Source: Anodontia alba (taxonomy: Eukaryota > Mollusca > Bivalvia > Lucinida > Lucinidae). From it: a DNA stretch of 64,000 bases. The position numbers and the translations under genes are program-made. Below the pieces are notes generated by a model, which made no database searches, was not told where the DNA came from, and saw only the letters and a program-made list of their open reading frames with translations. This document shows, piece by piece, positions 53,457 to 63,875 of the stretch (positions are counted from its first letter, which is position 1; each line of letters opens with the position of its first letter). The stretch is taken from positions 61,376,963-61,440,962 of the forward strand of contig OZ024833.1 in NCBI GenBank assembly GCA_964016985.1. The letters run 5' to 3'.

Positions 53457-53737
53457 CATTATGAAAACACGCCTATTCAGATAAATAGAAAATATCACCT
53501 CCAAAGACTGAAATTTTCAAATAAAAATTCTGATATTTTTTTTTTCATATTTCTTCTCAAAACATAGATTGTGGTTTCTCGTGAGAACCGCCTCGGCGAG
53601 GCGGTTCTAACGAGTACCATAATCTATGTTTTTGAGCAGAAATAACAAAAATAATGTATACCCCTGTAAAACCCAGTTTTACTATATAAAAGTGGGGGTT
53701 AAGGGGGTCGAAATTATATAGGCGTGCTTTCGTGATG
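53457..53737 (+). mobile_element. PAL MITE, full length
   Basis: CATTATGAAAACACGCC to GGCGTGCTTTCGTGATG with G flanks. The palindrome is near intact (left arm GGTTTCTCGTGAGAACC). Confidence 0.92.
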
Positions 53738-54757
53738 GGAAATTATTGGGACCCGCCTTTCATTCTCGTACAGCGTTCACCTTTCCAGTCAGTAGGAGGG
53801 GGCTTTTGTAAATACGGAACAAACAAATCAAAGACAATAGCAGGCTCGCTTTGAGTAAATCTTTTCATGAGGAATAATGAAGAAACAAATGCAACTTCCA
53901 TCATATCCCTGCCCTCTTAATACTATTTAGCAGCACTCTGGTTACGCATATAATGCTTGAATACAGTTGTCTGAAATGACGATGAGGTTTAATAATATCA
54001 GTGCTAAATCTGCATTCGGGACGACGTATTACGACCTCCTCACAAGCACTTCCCTAACACGACAAACAAATAGAGGATATTTCCTCTTTTGAAGTGAATA
54101 CTAGAAATATATTTTATGGAGTGTAACGAAAACAGCAGTATTTTCACAACTGCGAAGCAGGAGTGAAAATTTGAAACTTTTTTTTTTTGACACCAGATGA
54201 AAATATCTGTGGTATTTTCTTCAAAAGAGTAAATGTTTCTTTCATTATATTGATTCCACGATAAATTGTTACTGACGTCATAATTGACGTTGCCAAACAA
54301 AACGTAAACCTAATGACGTCAACGTTAAATACCTACTTCATGAAGCAATAGACAGACAAAACCACATTTTCGTCAAATCAAAATAATTTTGGCACGAAAC
54401 TTCGTCATTTTCTTAAAAAAATGAAAACTACACTTGATAGTTTTGTTCAGAAACGAAGTGGTCATTTGCATCTGTTCGGGTAACAATGACTACCGACATA
54501 TTTTGAAACATGTAATGAAAATAACACAGTCGTGATATTTTCACATGTGAAGAAATATTGATATATTTTCACTTGTGAAAATATAATTTTTATTCATTCA
54601 TTTCGGATATACATTGATTCATCGCTCAGCCGAAATGGGTTAACAATCCCTCTGATTATGGCCATGTAACTTTCTGCAAATCCATATATCCTAATGATAA
54701 TATGAACCAGTGCCTTGTTCTAGTAGTTTTGCGGAGTTGCTCTAAATAGCTATGATG
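53738..54757. other. Unassigned, about 1 kb repeat-poor
   Basis: A short TTTTCACAWGTGAA palindromic cluster lies near 54,535-54,590. No element ends; an 86-codon minus-strand frame (54040-54300) has no resemblance to anything known to me. Confidence 0.4.
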
Positions 54758-55036
54758 CATTACGAAAACACGCCTATATAATTTTGACCCCCTTCAACCC
54801 CACTTTTATATAGTAAAACTGGGGTTTACAGGGGTATGCATTATTTTTCTTATTTCTGCTCAAAAACATAGATTGTGGTACTCGTTAGAACCGCCTCGGC
54901 GAGGCGGTTCTAACGAGTACCCACAATCTATGTTTTGAGCAGAAATATGAAAAATATCAGATTTTTTTATCTGAAAATTTTCAGTTTTTTGGAGATGAAA
55001 TTTTCTGTATATTTGAATAGGCGTGTTTTCGTTATG
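54758..55036 (-). mobile_element. PAL MITE, full length (arm B first)
   Basis: CATTACGAAAACACGCC to GGCGTGTTTTCGTTATG. Intact palindrome with one missing G in the left stem. Confidence 0.93.
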
Positions 55037-55420
55037 TTTCGCCTTGTAAATTCCATTTGTTATGACGCCAACTGATGAGAAAAAAAATCTTAAAATTTAT
55101 GATACAATTTTACTGCATAATAGCAGTTTAGATGTCTCACACGTGCTCATTAGTTGCAAGAAATATTACTTTGTCATTTATAAAGTCTCTAACATAACAC
55201 CGTATAGCAGACGTACTACTTAATCAGGTAAAATATGCATCAATATTGCAAAGTTTTAGCTTTAGTCGTAATATGATAACAAGACGAAGATTGCACCGAT
55301 CTTATTAGCCAGCGGTCAGAGCTGATAGAATGAGAGTATGTGTCTTTGATGATTTGATGACAGGGTTACATTTGCGGATAAGACATTATAAAGATTTATA
55401 GAAAACGGATGCTTACTGTA
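55037..55420. other. Unassigned sequence
   Basis: Nothing supported. Confidence 0.4.
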
Positions 55421-55560
55421 CTAACCCTTATACCGCGATGGAAGGTTTTGTTTTTCAGAGAAAATAAGACTTGACATTCCATGTGATATACGAAGTCTTG
55501 TTTGCTCTGAAAAATGAAAACAAATAAAAAAAAAAGTAACAAAATACTAAAACAGAGCTG
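55421..55560. mobile_element. Partial TTAA-type hairpin element
   Basis: AACCCTTATACCGCGATGG, then the hairpin CAGAGAAAATAAGACTTGAC with GAAGTCTTGTTTGCTCTGAA, as in the element at 35101. Confidence 0.5.
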
Positions 55561-55656
55561 TTCTGCAGCTTATATGACCGGCATCTTCATGGTTAACTAA
55601 AAGCAACGAGAAAACACTATCCGGCATTCTTTTTTCTTTCGTTTATTCTGTTTTTG

Positions 55657-55876
55657 ACATTTAAATATACTGAACATTTTACCACCAAAATGAAACTTTT
55701 CAGATAAAAATTCGGATATTTTTCACATTTCTGCTCAAAACATTCTAACAAGTACCCACAATCTATGTTTTTGAGTAGAAATAAGAACAAAACTGTACAC
55801 CCCTGTAAAACCCAGTTTTACTATATAAAAGTAGGGGTTTAAGGGGTCAACATTATATAGATATGTTTTTGTGATG
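55657..55876 (+). mobile_element. PAL MITE, left tip lost, left palindrome deleted
   Basis: Arm A from CATTTAAATATACTGAAC. CTGCTCAAAACATTCTAACA joins both sides of a palindrome deletion. Right tip GATATGTTTTTGTGATG. Confidence 0.88.
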
Positions 55877-55922
55877 CGTATTTTCCTTTAGCTTACTTCC
55901 GCTAACGCAGCAGAAAATAAGC

Positions 55923-56151
55923 TTAACCCTTAAAGCGCCAACTATTGTCGTCTGCTTTGTCATCTGCTTGTGATTTTAAAAGTCATTTTTGCAAACAGTG
56001 TGGACCCAGATCAGACTGCTCCTTTAGGAGCAGTCTGATCAGGGTCCACACTGTTTGCCTGTATGGTTTGAAAAGTTTGCAAGAATATTCAGCAGACGAC
56101 ATAAACAGACGACATTTTCATATGCAGTTTTTCTTGGCGCTTTAAGGGTAA
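55923..56151. mobile_element. TTAA-type MITE with ATCAGACTGCTCC hairpin
   Basis: TTAACCCTTAAAGCGCCAAC and TTGGCGCTTTAAGGGTAA with subterminal GTCGTCTGC on both sides. The long hairpin is GCAAACAGTGTGGACCCAGA, then TCAGACTGCTCC, with an exact complement. It is a near-perfect structure, so probably young. Confidence 0.9.
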
Positions 56152-56184
56152 TAAAACAAATTTTGTAACAGCACTATTCTTTTA

Positions 56185-56463
56185 CATTTCGAAAACTTGC
56201 CTATTCAAATATACTGAACATTTTACCACCAAAAAATGAAAATTTTCAGATAAAAAATTCTGATGTTTTTCATATTTCTGCAGAAAAAATAGATTGTGGG
56301 TACTCGTTAGAACCGCCTCGGCGAGGCGGTTCTAACGGGTACCCATAATCTATGTTTTTGAGAAGAAATAAGAAGAATAATGTATATCCCTGTAAACCCC
56401 AGTTTTACTGTATAAAAGTGGGGTTTCAGGGGTTCAAAATTATATAGGTATGTTTTCGTGATG
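56185..56463 (+). mobile_element. PAL MITE, full length
   Basis: CATTTCGAAAACTTGCC to GGTATGTTTTCGTGATG. The palindrome is intact with slight arm changes. Confidence 0.92.
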
Positions 56464-56734
56464 GCATTTCCTTCCTACAAGTATAGTTTTTCATATTCCG
56501 TTATTAAATACCAGGCGATTGTCTAATTTGTATTTTGATGTAGCATATTATATGCAGATATAACGTGTGATAAGAAAAGTAGATCAGAACATACTTACAT
56601 TTTTGAGCTATGAATCATAAGAAAGGTCTATAAAACGGCATATTCTAATAGCAGATACATATAATTGCCTGCCTGTCTACACAGTCCAATTTGCATTGTC
56701 ACTGTTTGAACTAAGAAAGAGGTAAATGCATGGG

Positions 56735-56806
56735 CCGTAAAGCGTCCTGTGGACCAAACGGTAAGAATTCCCGACTTCGGATCAAAAGTCCTAGGTTCGT
56801 ATTATG
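56735..56806 (+). mobile_element. Possible SINE head, cut by a pogo-like MITE
   Basis: GTCCTGTGGACCAAACGGTA and AGTCCTAGGTTCGTATTATG show A- and B-box-like spacing. The body is absent because the MITE at 56810 follows. Confidence 0.4.
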
Positions 56807-56809
56807 TTA

Positions 56810-57165
56810 CAGTTAAACCTCAATAGCTCGAACACCGATGGATCGTTTACAAATGTATCATGGCCAATTCGAACTCGTTTTTTGTCTCTACGAAACTCTT
56901 CCGATAGCTCAATAAAACACATTTTCGGAAATTTTCTTTCTTCATGAAATTGTATGTTGTATGTACTCATTTGAATCGCCTTATCGAGGCGATTCTAATG
57001 AATACACTCAATAGACCGTTATTGTGTAGATCGAAAATATTTCACTGAATTATCGCCATTTTCTTCCTGACTTAGCGCCATGACTAACCCTCAGTGGCTC
57101 GAACTACCTATATCTCGTACAAATTTTAATGGCCCCAAAGATGTTCAAGCCATTAAGGTTTGACA
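56810..57165. mobile_element. pogo/Tigger-like MITE
   Basis: CAGTTAAACCTCAATAGCTC and GCCATTAAGGTTTGACAG. Hairpin GTACTCATTTGAATCGCCTT with its complement at about 56963-57005. Confidence 0.87.
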
Positions 57166-57828
57166 GAATAAGTAAAAATTCGACAAGGTTATTTGATACC
57201 TATTGGTCTCTCTGAAACTCCTGCATGAGTGGTAATCTTCATTAAGTCCGATCAGCCGCCGCGTTAACTATTTACTGTCTATCCGAATACAATTTCACTT
57301 ATTGTTCTTTCGACATCTTTCAGAAAGTCGTTTGTTTTTTGCTTGGCACTTCACACAGAAGTAAATTTGCAAATCTTTGTCATCATTTAATGCAAAACCT
57401 TTTGTCGTAACTTCCTGTGCACAAAAAGATTTATTCTAGTCATTGATTTTTAAAAAATCAACAATTCGTACAAGGTCAAAAATTGTTTTATTACACTAAA
57501 GTCTTACAATGGCAACTGCACTGACAGCAATGGCGTCATTAGATGCTTATATTACCTGCAAGGGTATTATTTCAAGACCATAACATGAAATGAGGTTACC
57601 GAAATGACGTGAGACGGTAATATTACTTGCGAGGGTAATAAATACTACAGGGTAGCTTGACATAATATTACCCTGCACGTGATATGCTCTCGACCATTGA
57701 GACCAATGAGATTTCTAGTTTAATGAATATTAATGAGGTATAATAATAGTCTTTGCACCGGACAAGCATCCGTCTCCAGCATTAAGCTTCCAATGGTCTT
57801 GCCTGTTACTTTATGTACTCGTTTGTAG
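57166..57828. other. Mostly unassigned; short inverted motifs around GGTAATATTA
   Basis: GGTAATATTACTTGCGAGGG and ATAATATTACCCTGCACG form a loose inverted pair near 57,620-57,690. The tail (57,790-57,828) is pyrimidine-rich and ends GTTTGTAG, a possible 3' splice site. Confidence 0.35.
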
Positions 57829-57999
57829 TGCATTAACGTGGTTGATGCTTTGTACCACGCCGACCGGATATTCAAAGATCACAGCGTATACCTCAAGAAA
57901 ATACAACTTGACACTGCAACTGAATCGACTTTCGCTGATAGCATCAATGCCCTTTTCCTAGCAGTGAAGATGAATGAATGTATTACGAATTTTGTATGA
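57829..57999 (+). CDS. Exon-like open frame (56 codons and stop) after a 3' splice-site-like sequence
   Basis: After TACTCGTTTGTAG| the frame reads CINVVDALYHADRIFKDHSV, then YLKKIQLDTATESTFADSIN, then ALFLAVKMNECITNFV and TGA. Composition is protein-like and amphipathic and no repeat overlaps. It could be a terminal exon or a fragment of an unrecognised transposon ORF. Its phase does not fit the two candidate first exons (both end after codon base 1). Confidence 0.3.
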   Translation, partial: CINVVDALYHADRIFKDHSVYLKKIQLDTATESTFADSINALFLAVKMNECITNFV

Positions 58000-58576
58000 G
58001 TGCATCAAAGCAACCAGACTACTTCACCAGCTGTGCGTTTAATAATTGAAAACAATTTCAAGAAAAATATATTTTCTAAAGTGTCAAATGCGAGTGAATG
58101 AGCGATTTGATAAAGACGTTTTACCCTTTCAGGGTCGTTAATGTCTCAGTCAGTCTGTCATGGATCTGTGGCCTAATTACACCAGAGTTTTTGGTGATAA
58201 TTCATGGATACTTTATCTTATTTCTCCATAAAAGAATTATTTGGGGGTACTCATTAGAAGGCCTTTCCAAGGCGCATCTACTGAGTACAACCATCATATG
58301 TTTGTGGAGAACTAGAGAAAATTATCCCAGAATTATCATCAAATATCATCTCCTTAACAACTCTTCTGGAACCATGGAATTCAGAGGTAAAATGAAGATT
58401 AGTATACGCTTTGATACAATAAACATGACACTTGCATTGGTCAACAAGAACAATATATGTATGATATACAAAAAATAAGTATTGAAATACACAAGAGAGG
58501 TAATAACACATTAAATGTCTGTACTTGAGACGTTTCTCATTTTACAAGTTTGCGTTAACCTTCAAAGCGTTAACCA
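58000..58576. other. Unassigned, with a hairpin-core variant at 58244-58292
   Basis: GGGGGTACTCATTAGAAGGC with CTTTCC and GCGCATCTACTGAGTACAAC is a degenerate copy of the shared GTACTCATTAGAA hairpin. No terminal repeats are found around it. Confidence 0.5.
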
Positions 58577-58838
58577 CATTACGAAAACATGCTGAAAACT
58601 TCAACCGTGACCAAAAAACGAAAAATTTTCAGACTAAAAAATTCTGATAATTTTCATATTTCTGCTCAAAATATAGATTGTGGGTACTTATTAGAACCAC
58701 CTCGTCAAGGCGGTTCTAACGCATACCCACAGTCTATGTTTTTGAGCAGAAATAAAAAAATAATGTATACCCCTGCAAACCCCAGTTTTACTATACAGAA
58801 GTGGGGTTTCAGGGGTTTAATATTAGATAGGCATGATG
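58577..58838 (+). mobile_element. PAL MITE, both tips shortened
   Basis: CATTACGAAAACATGC then directly TGAAAACTTC. The right end stops at GATAGGCATGATG, lacking TTTTCG. The palindrome is mostly intact. Confidence 0.88.
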
Positions 58839-58846
58839 ACAACTGC

Positions 58847-59024
58847 AGCAGACGCCACTTTAAATTGTGACATTTTTATGCGATAATAAGGTTTAACGTT
58901 TCATATCTGTTTATCAGATTATTCAGACTATTCATATGTAATGTCAAGTCTTACTGCCTGAAAAATAACAAAATCAATTTTAGAATGTCGTCTGCTACGA
59001 ACCTGCTTAGCGCTTTAAAGATTA
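58847..59024. mobile_element. GTCGTCTGC-type TTAA element
   Basis: CAGCAGACGCCACTTTAAAT and TAGAATGTCGTCTGCTACGA are inverted ends. Inner hairpin-like ATAAGGTTTAACGTTTCATA with TATGTAATGTCAAGTCTTAC. The right end runs to GCGCTTTAAAGATTAA. Confidence 0.6.
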
Positions 59025-59167
59025 AAATAGGTAGTCAAACAATGAATAAAGGTGTGAACATACCTAAAGCAAAGAATATGCTTAGGTACTGGTAAGCCAC
59101 TTATTTCTGATGGGGCCATGATCTGTCCGTTTTAGTATCGTTGCAAACACATTAAATTAAGAACACT

Positions 59168-59200
59168 AACAACAACAACAACAACAACAACAACAAACAA
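59168..59200. repeat. (CAA)n microsatellite
   Basis: About nine CAA units. Confidence 0.95.
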
Positions 59201-59368
59201 CCTAGAACATGACGTTTGACAAATTGTCTGAATAATATTACATATAACTCGCTTCAAAGACAGTGTATGGGATGACGTACATGTATGGAAGAAATCATTG
59301 AAAAAAAACAAACATAATTATTAATATTAAGCTTTGGACTTTATGCTAAAATAAGTATCCATCGTAAG

Positions 59369-59580
59369 TTAACCCATTTATCCCTTGCGACCAATAAAAG
59401 GGATGCTGCCAAAAATATTGACCCAGATCAGACGCCGCAGAACGCGTTTAACAGTGCATTTTACACAGAAATTTGTATAAAGCATTTTAATATTAACAAA
59501 AACTAAACAGACTCTTCTATTAGAAATGGACCAGTCCAAACAATTTAGGTAGAAGAGTCCACTCGGCACAAATGGGTTAA
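59369..59580. mobile_element. TTAA-type MITE (TTAACCCATTTATCCC)
   Basis: TTAACCCATTTATCCC and CACAAATGGGTTAA with exact TTAA at both sides. GACCCAGATCAGACGCCGCA is only half a hairpin (partner lost). GGACCAGTCCAAACAATTTA and GAAGAGTCCACTCGGC are shared with the 35.7-kb copy. Confidence 0.8.
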
Positions 59581-59889
59581 GTCTAGATTTACACACATAA
59601 CAGTGTCCTGTATAGTTACGAATATAAGGTTCGATGGGAACATTACAATGGTTGAAGAAATGTAACAGTAAAATCCAAGGTATTTATTATCCTTGCCTAT
59701 TGTTACCATACGAAAAATAACAACTGGCACAAAAAAGCCTTACTTAACCTATATATCCAATGGATTTTACTATGCATACAGTTGACCTAATGAATTTAAT
59801 ATCTAAAGGGGCATCTTACAATATTGAGGTTTTTGTGTCTTAGGGATAATTGAATCTATCATTGGAACTATGGTAATCGTTGCTGGTGG

Positions 59890-60000
59890 GGGTCGGGGTG
59901 GGGTTGGATCGGGAAGCGTATATGGTCGTGCGAATTGCATCGCTGTACATGTATACGAGGAGACTTAATAAAACCGAGTCGCCGATTTTCATTCTTTCGT
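59890..60000 (+). repeat. Dispersed repeat R2
   Basis: GAATTGCATCGCTGTACATG and GAGACTTAATAAAACCGAGT then CGCCGATTTTCATT match 45.5 kb and the reverse of 33.5 kb. The preceding GGTGGGGGTCGGGGTGGGG is low complexity. Confidence 0.65.
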
Positions 60001-60464
60001 TATCTTTGATCTCTGATCTGGATCGACACTGTTTGCTAAGACAGTCGACCTTAATTAGTTGCATTGTAACACTATTTAATAACAGTTAAATAGCGGTCCT
60101 GTTGCTGTGAACGGCCTATTCATTCATGATTTCGCCAATTTACGCTACATTCTGACCACGTTAATCCTGTCAACCGTTTAGTTTTATTGATTTTGGCAAC
60201 CGCAATTTATTTCCAAATGTAGAATAAATCTTACAAAATTTAATTAAGTCAAGGGTACTTCTTTATTTCTATAGAGGTAGAAAAAATAATTGAACACAAT
60301 GAACGGAAAATACATTTTCTTGAGGAAGCAGCTGGAGAGAGTTAAGACGATGTGAGAAAACTGCAATTTGTTCCTCTAAAATGGATTCTACCTTTTGAGC
60401 AGCAATTTCTGAAAACAAACATTTGGGCATGTGCACCCAACGAAGACTCAAATCAGCCTGCGTT

Positions 60465-61195
60465 TCCGTTAAGGCTGTCACAATTAATCGGATAATCGAT
60501 TAATTGATCGATAAATTAAAAAAAAATGATTATCATTACAAATTTGCTTATAACCGATCATTTGATTTCTGTGCTTGCATTACGAAAACTCGCCTATTCA
60601 AATATACTGAAAATTTTACCACCAAAAAAAGAAAATTTTCAGAAAAAAAATTCTGATATTTTTCATATTTCTGCTAAAAACATAGATCGTGGGTACTCGT
60701 TAGAACCGCCTCGACGAGGCGGTTCTAACGAATACTCACAATCTATGTTTTGAGCAGAAATAAGGAAAATAATGTATACCCCTGTAAACCCCAGTTTTAC
60801 TCTATAAAAGTGGGGTTTAAGGGGGTCAAAATTATATAGGCATGTTTTCGTGATGGTTTCTTTACCGTATTTTTCCTTAGTATTCAGACACCTAAACTCC
60901 TTACAATACTTTATCTAAAATTTGAACAAGTACAATTTACTACCCAATGTTGTGTCTTAAAAAATAGCTGGATTGGTGGCAAACAGCATAGACCCTGATG
61001 AGACGCCGTATTTGCTCACGCTTGTCTTACCAAATGCATTCAATAAAGTATAACATCAGGTAAGAGTCATGCTCAGTCAGATAGGTAAAATTATTACTAA
61101 ATCTTCAGTGCTTACTATATTCGATTAACGATCAAAAAGGGAGCTGATATTCGATTACCATTTCAGGTCCGATTAGCCAGCCTTAGTTTCCGTGC
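60465..61195. mobile_element. AAGGCTGNC...TTAATCGG TIR element with a nested PAL
   Basis: Left CGTTAAGGCTGTCACAATTA and ATCGGATAATCGATTAA; right CGATTAACGATCAAAAAGG, TCCGATTAGCCAGCCTTAGT and TTCCG, inverted and imperfect. PAL lies at 60578-60855 and an old hairpin repeat (CATAGACCCTGATGAGACGC) near 60985. Confidence 0.5.
60578..60855 (+). mobile_element. PAL MITE, full length
   Basis: CATTACGAAAACTCGCC to GGCATGTTTTCGTGATG with G flanks. Intact palindrome with centre CGACG. Confidence 0.93.
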
Positions 61196-61197
61196 AG

Positions 61198-61352
61198 CTC
61201 TAACGAGTACCCACAATCTATTTTTTTTAGCAAAAATAAGACAAAAAAGAAAAATAATGTATACATGTACCCCTGTAAACCTCAGTTTTACTATATACAA
61301 GTAAAAGTGGGATTTAAGGGGGTCAAAATTATATAGGCCAGTTTTCATGATG
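61198..61352 (+). mobile_element. PAL fragment (right palindrome half and arm B)
   Basis: CTCTAACGAGTACCCACAAT, then arm B with extra ACATGTA and ACAAGTAAAAG insertions, ending GGCCAGTTTTCATGATG. The left half is absent. Confidence 0.85.
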
Positions 61353-61474
61353 AATATCAGCCCCTCATCAGTAAAAGTACATTGACACGTTTTTGCGCTA
61401 CCAAGATCCCGAGTTTATGAAATGGTCTTTTCCATAGTTGGATCTGGACATGTCCATTATTGCAAATGGGGATG

Positions 61475-61577
61475 TCAGTCATAACTCAAAACAGAATAAC
61501 AAACAGTGTTGATCCTGATGAGACAGCTCCGTCTCATCAAGATCTACACTATTTTCACAGGTATCTGAAAGGGTTAA
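61475..61577. mobile_element. Right part of a TTAA-type MITE
   Basis: AGTGTTGATCCTGATGAGAC, a shortened hairpin AGCTCCGTCTCATCAAGATC, and CTGAAAGGGTTAA. Same family as 39669. Confidence 0.65.
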
Positions 61578-61651
61578 TGTATTAATTTTATGCAACCTTC
61601 TGTTAACAACAACGTTTGAAGCAACTTTATCGGATGAACCTGTACTTTTCA

Positions 61652-61900
61652 TTAACTGTCTGGACACCTTCTACAACTGCTAAAACTCTTTTGGGTAAGT
61701 CGATTGTCAATATTTGTTTTTTCGTTTGTCAATAATTTTGAATATGCTGAATTTCCAATCATCAAAAAAGCGTTACGTTCAATATGTATTTCTTTGTACC
61801 AGCGTTTACAAAATTCTGTCAAAGAGCCATCAATTTCTCTCCGACATTTAGCGAAGCCAGTGTATGATGGGAATCTGTACTTAGGCTCCTTAGAAACCAT
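61652..61900 (-). CDS. Unrecognised protein-like frame
   Basis: Minus-strand frame reading EPKYRFPSYTGFAKCRREID, then GSLTEFCKRWYKEIHIERNA and FLMIGNSAYSKL. It has a balanced composition with Cys, Trp and charged residues, unlike the MITE shadows, and lies in non-repeat sequence. It could be an exon or a fragment of a transposon ORF. No family is recognised and no splice site stands out on that strand. Confidence 0.25.
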   Translation of the reverse strand: MVSKEPKYRFPSYTGFAKCRREIDGSLTEFCKRWYKEIHIERNAFLMIGNSAYSKLLTNEKTNIDNRLTQKSFSSCRRCPDS

Positions 61901-62197
61901 TCTAACACAATTCCCTTATGAGATTAAGAAATATTAACAACAAAGTGCAGCTGTTTTTCTTAATTGAACACGTTTTCTTCATGCGAGCGTGTAATTTCAG
62001 GTTGTTAATCTGACGCAAATGACTGCAATCTTTTATTGCGTCCAGTATGTGGTGATATTACTTTAACCGAATTTGAGATCTTTAGAATTCGTTTTGATAC
62101 ATCTTTGATACATTCGTGATGAATTCATTTTTTTATTGCGTCCAATATGTGGCGATATTTTTTTAACCGGCATTTGAGATCTTTAGAATCTAAACTT

Positions 62198-62456
62198 CAC
62201 ACAACACCTATATAATTTTGACCCCCTTAAACCCCATTTTCATATTGTAAAACTGGTTTACAGGGGTATACATTATTTTTCTTATTTCTGCCAAAAAACA
62301 TAGATTGCGGTTACTGGTTAGAACCGCCTCACTGAAGCCGAGGCGGTTCTAAGGAGTACTCACAATCTATGTTTTGAGCAGAAATATGAATAATCTATTT
62401 TTTTTCAGTGCTTGGAGGTGAAATTTTCTATATATTTGAATAGGCGTGTTTTCGTA
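62198..62456 (-). mobile_element. PAL MITE, tips eroded, palindrome altered
   Basis: Starts CACACAACACCTATATAA and ends GGCGTGTTTTCGTAGAGG. The centre reads GCCTCACTGAAGCCGAGGCG, a small insertion at the hairpin tip. Confidence 0.88.
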
Positions 62457-62778
62457 GAGGTACAACTTTAATCCGTTCGTGAAGAGTACACGAAACTTAC
62501 CATTATGATTTCGGCAGGATTCCAATTACGTTAAGAGCCCGAGATCTTTATGTTACGGTTAAGCACCATTAAATCAGACGAGAGGGTTTTCACGCCCGAT
62601 GTTTCTGATTCGTTTAGTCCGATTTCATTAAAAGTCTATGTGATAAGTGGATTAAGGACATCTAGGTCGAAACATACTGCTTAAAGAGGACCTTAATTCC
62701 ATATCGTCTGGAAACAGACGTTGAGCGACTGGTGTATAATTTGATTAAGCGCTCGACACTGTGACGAAAGGAACCGCA
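62457..62778. other. Unassigned sequence
   Basis: Nothing supported. Confidence 0.4.
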
Positions 62779-62992
62779 ACGTCAGAAACTTCTGACATGT
62801 GCGCCCAACGAAGACTCGGATCAGACTGCGCATTCGCGCAGTCTGATCAGAGTCTTCGTTGTTCGCATGAAGAAATTTGACATCCTTGGCTATCCAGATG
62901 CGCCCAGTGAATATTCTTATGAGACTGCGCGATTGCGCGGGCTGATCTGCATCTTCGCTGGGAGTACATGTCCGACGGTACGTTCCGACTCA
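62779..62992 (+). mobile_element. ACGAAGACTC hairpin-family element, best copy
   Basis: AACGTCAGAAACTTCTGACA, TGTGCGCCCAACGAAGACTC, the hairpin GGATCAGACTGCGCATTCGC with GCGCAGTCTGATCAGAGTC, CATCCTTGGCTATCC, GGCTGATCTGCATCTTCGCT and GACGGTACGTTCCGAC. The two half-hairpins give two nested stems. Confidence 0.75.
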
Positions 62993-63011
62993 CAGATACA
63001 AGTTGAAAGTA

Positions 63012-63351
63012 CAGTCAACCCTCGTTACACCGACACTCGTTAGAACGACAAAAATCGTTATAATGACAATTTGAATGTCACGAAACCTTCGCTTAAGAGG
63101 TGACAGTTAATGAGAATTTAGGCAAGAATATTGCATTATAACTTCAATCAACATATGTTTTGGATATTTGTTAGAACTGACTCACTGAGGCGATTCTAAC
63201 AAATATCCAAAACATATGTTCTGTGAGGAAACAAAAATAAAACAAGGTCTTTCTTACATATCATTCAGTCCATGATTCTTTACAACAGCAAATTTATTTT
63301 AATGGCAACATCTTTGGGAACAAATGCTGTCGTTGAAACGAGGGTTCACTG
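63012..63351. mobile_element. GTTACACC-type MITE, complete
   Basis: TA-flanked CAGTCAACCCTCGTTACACC and ACGAGGGTTCACTG. Centre TTTGTTAGAACTGACTCACT with GAGGCGATTCTAACAAAT. Very close to the 46.8-kb copy. Confidence 0.92.
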
Positions 63352-63875
63352 TAGTTGTTCGCGACAACGTATGATAGCGCTTTACAGATCTACACCTTTG
63401 CATCTCAAACTCAAATAGTCTGTCGGACAGCGTTTGATGACAGTAATTAACATTTACACACACATCTGGATAAGCCAAAAGAACTGTCACAGCATGGAGA
63501 AAAACTTACCTTCTTAACCTCAGTAACAAGGGCGGCGCTTTGTACTTTTAAAATGTTGTTAAAGTACAAATGAATATATGAGTATTGTAAATATATAAAT
63601 TATATGTAAATATAACTTGTACATAAAGTATATATAAATATTTTTATATGTGAAATTACACAGGAAGGACACAACATATAAATGTTGATGTAAGAAATAC
63701 AATATAAAGCGATTATTTTATAATTTAGATGATCACGTAAAATGAAACAGGTAGTATAGGTAATAATCCTCGAAAAAATGCCTCATACATTTAAAACATT
63801 TACTTAAGTTTTCTTATGAGAAAATAACTGTTAAACTGAGTAGTGCATGGCAACATACAAATACAAATATTTATA
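63352..63875. other. Unassigned AT-rich sequence
   Basis: ATATAAAT-like repeats at 63,570-63,660. No gene seen. Confidence 0.4.
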
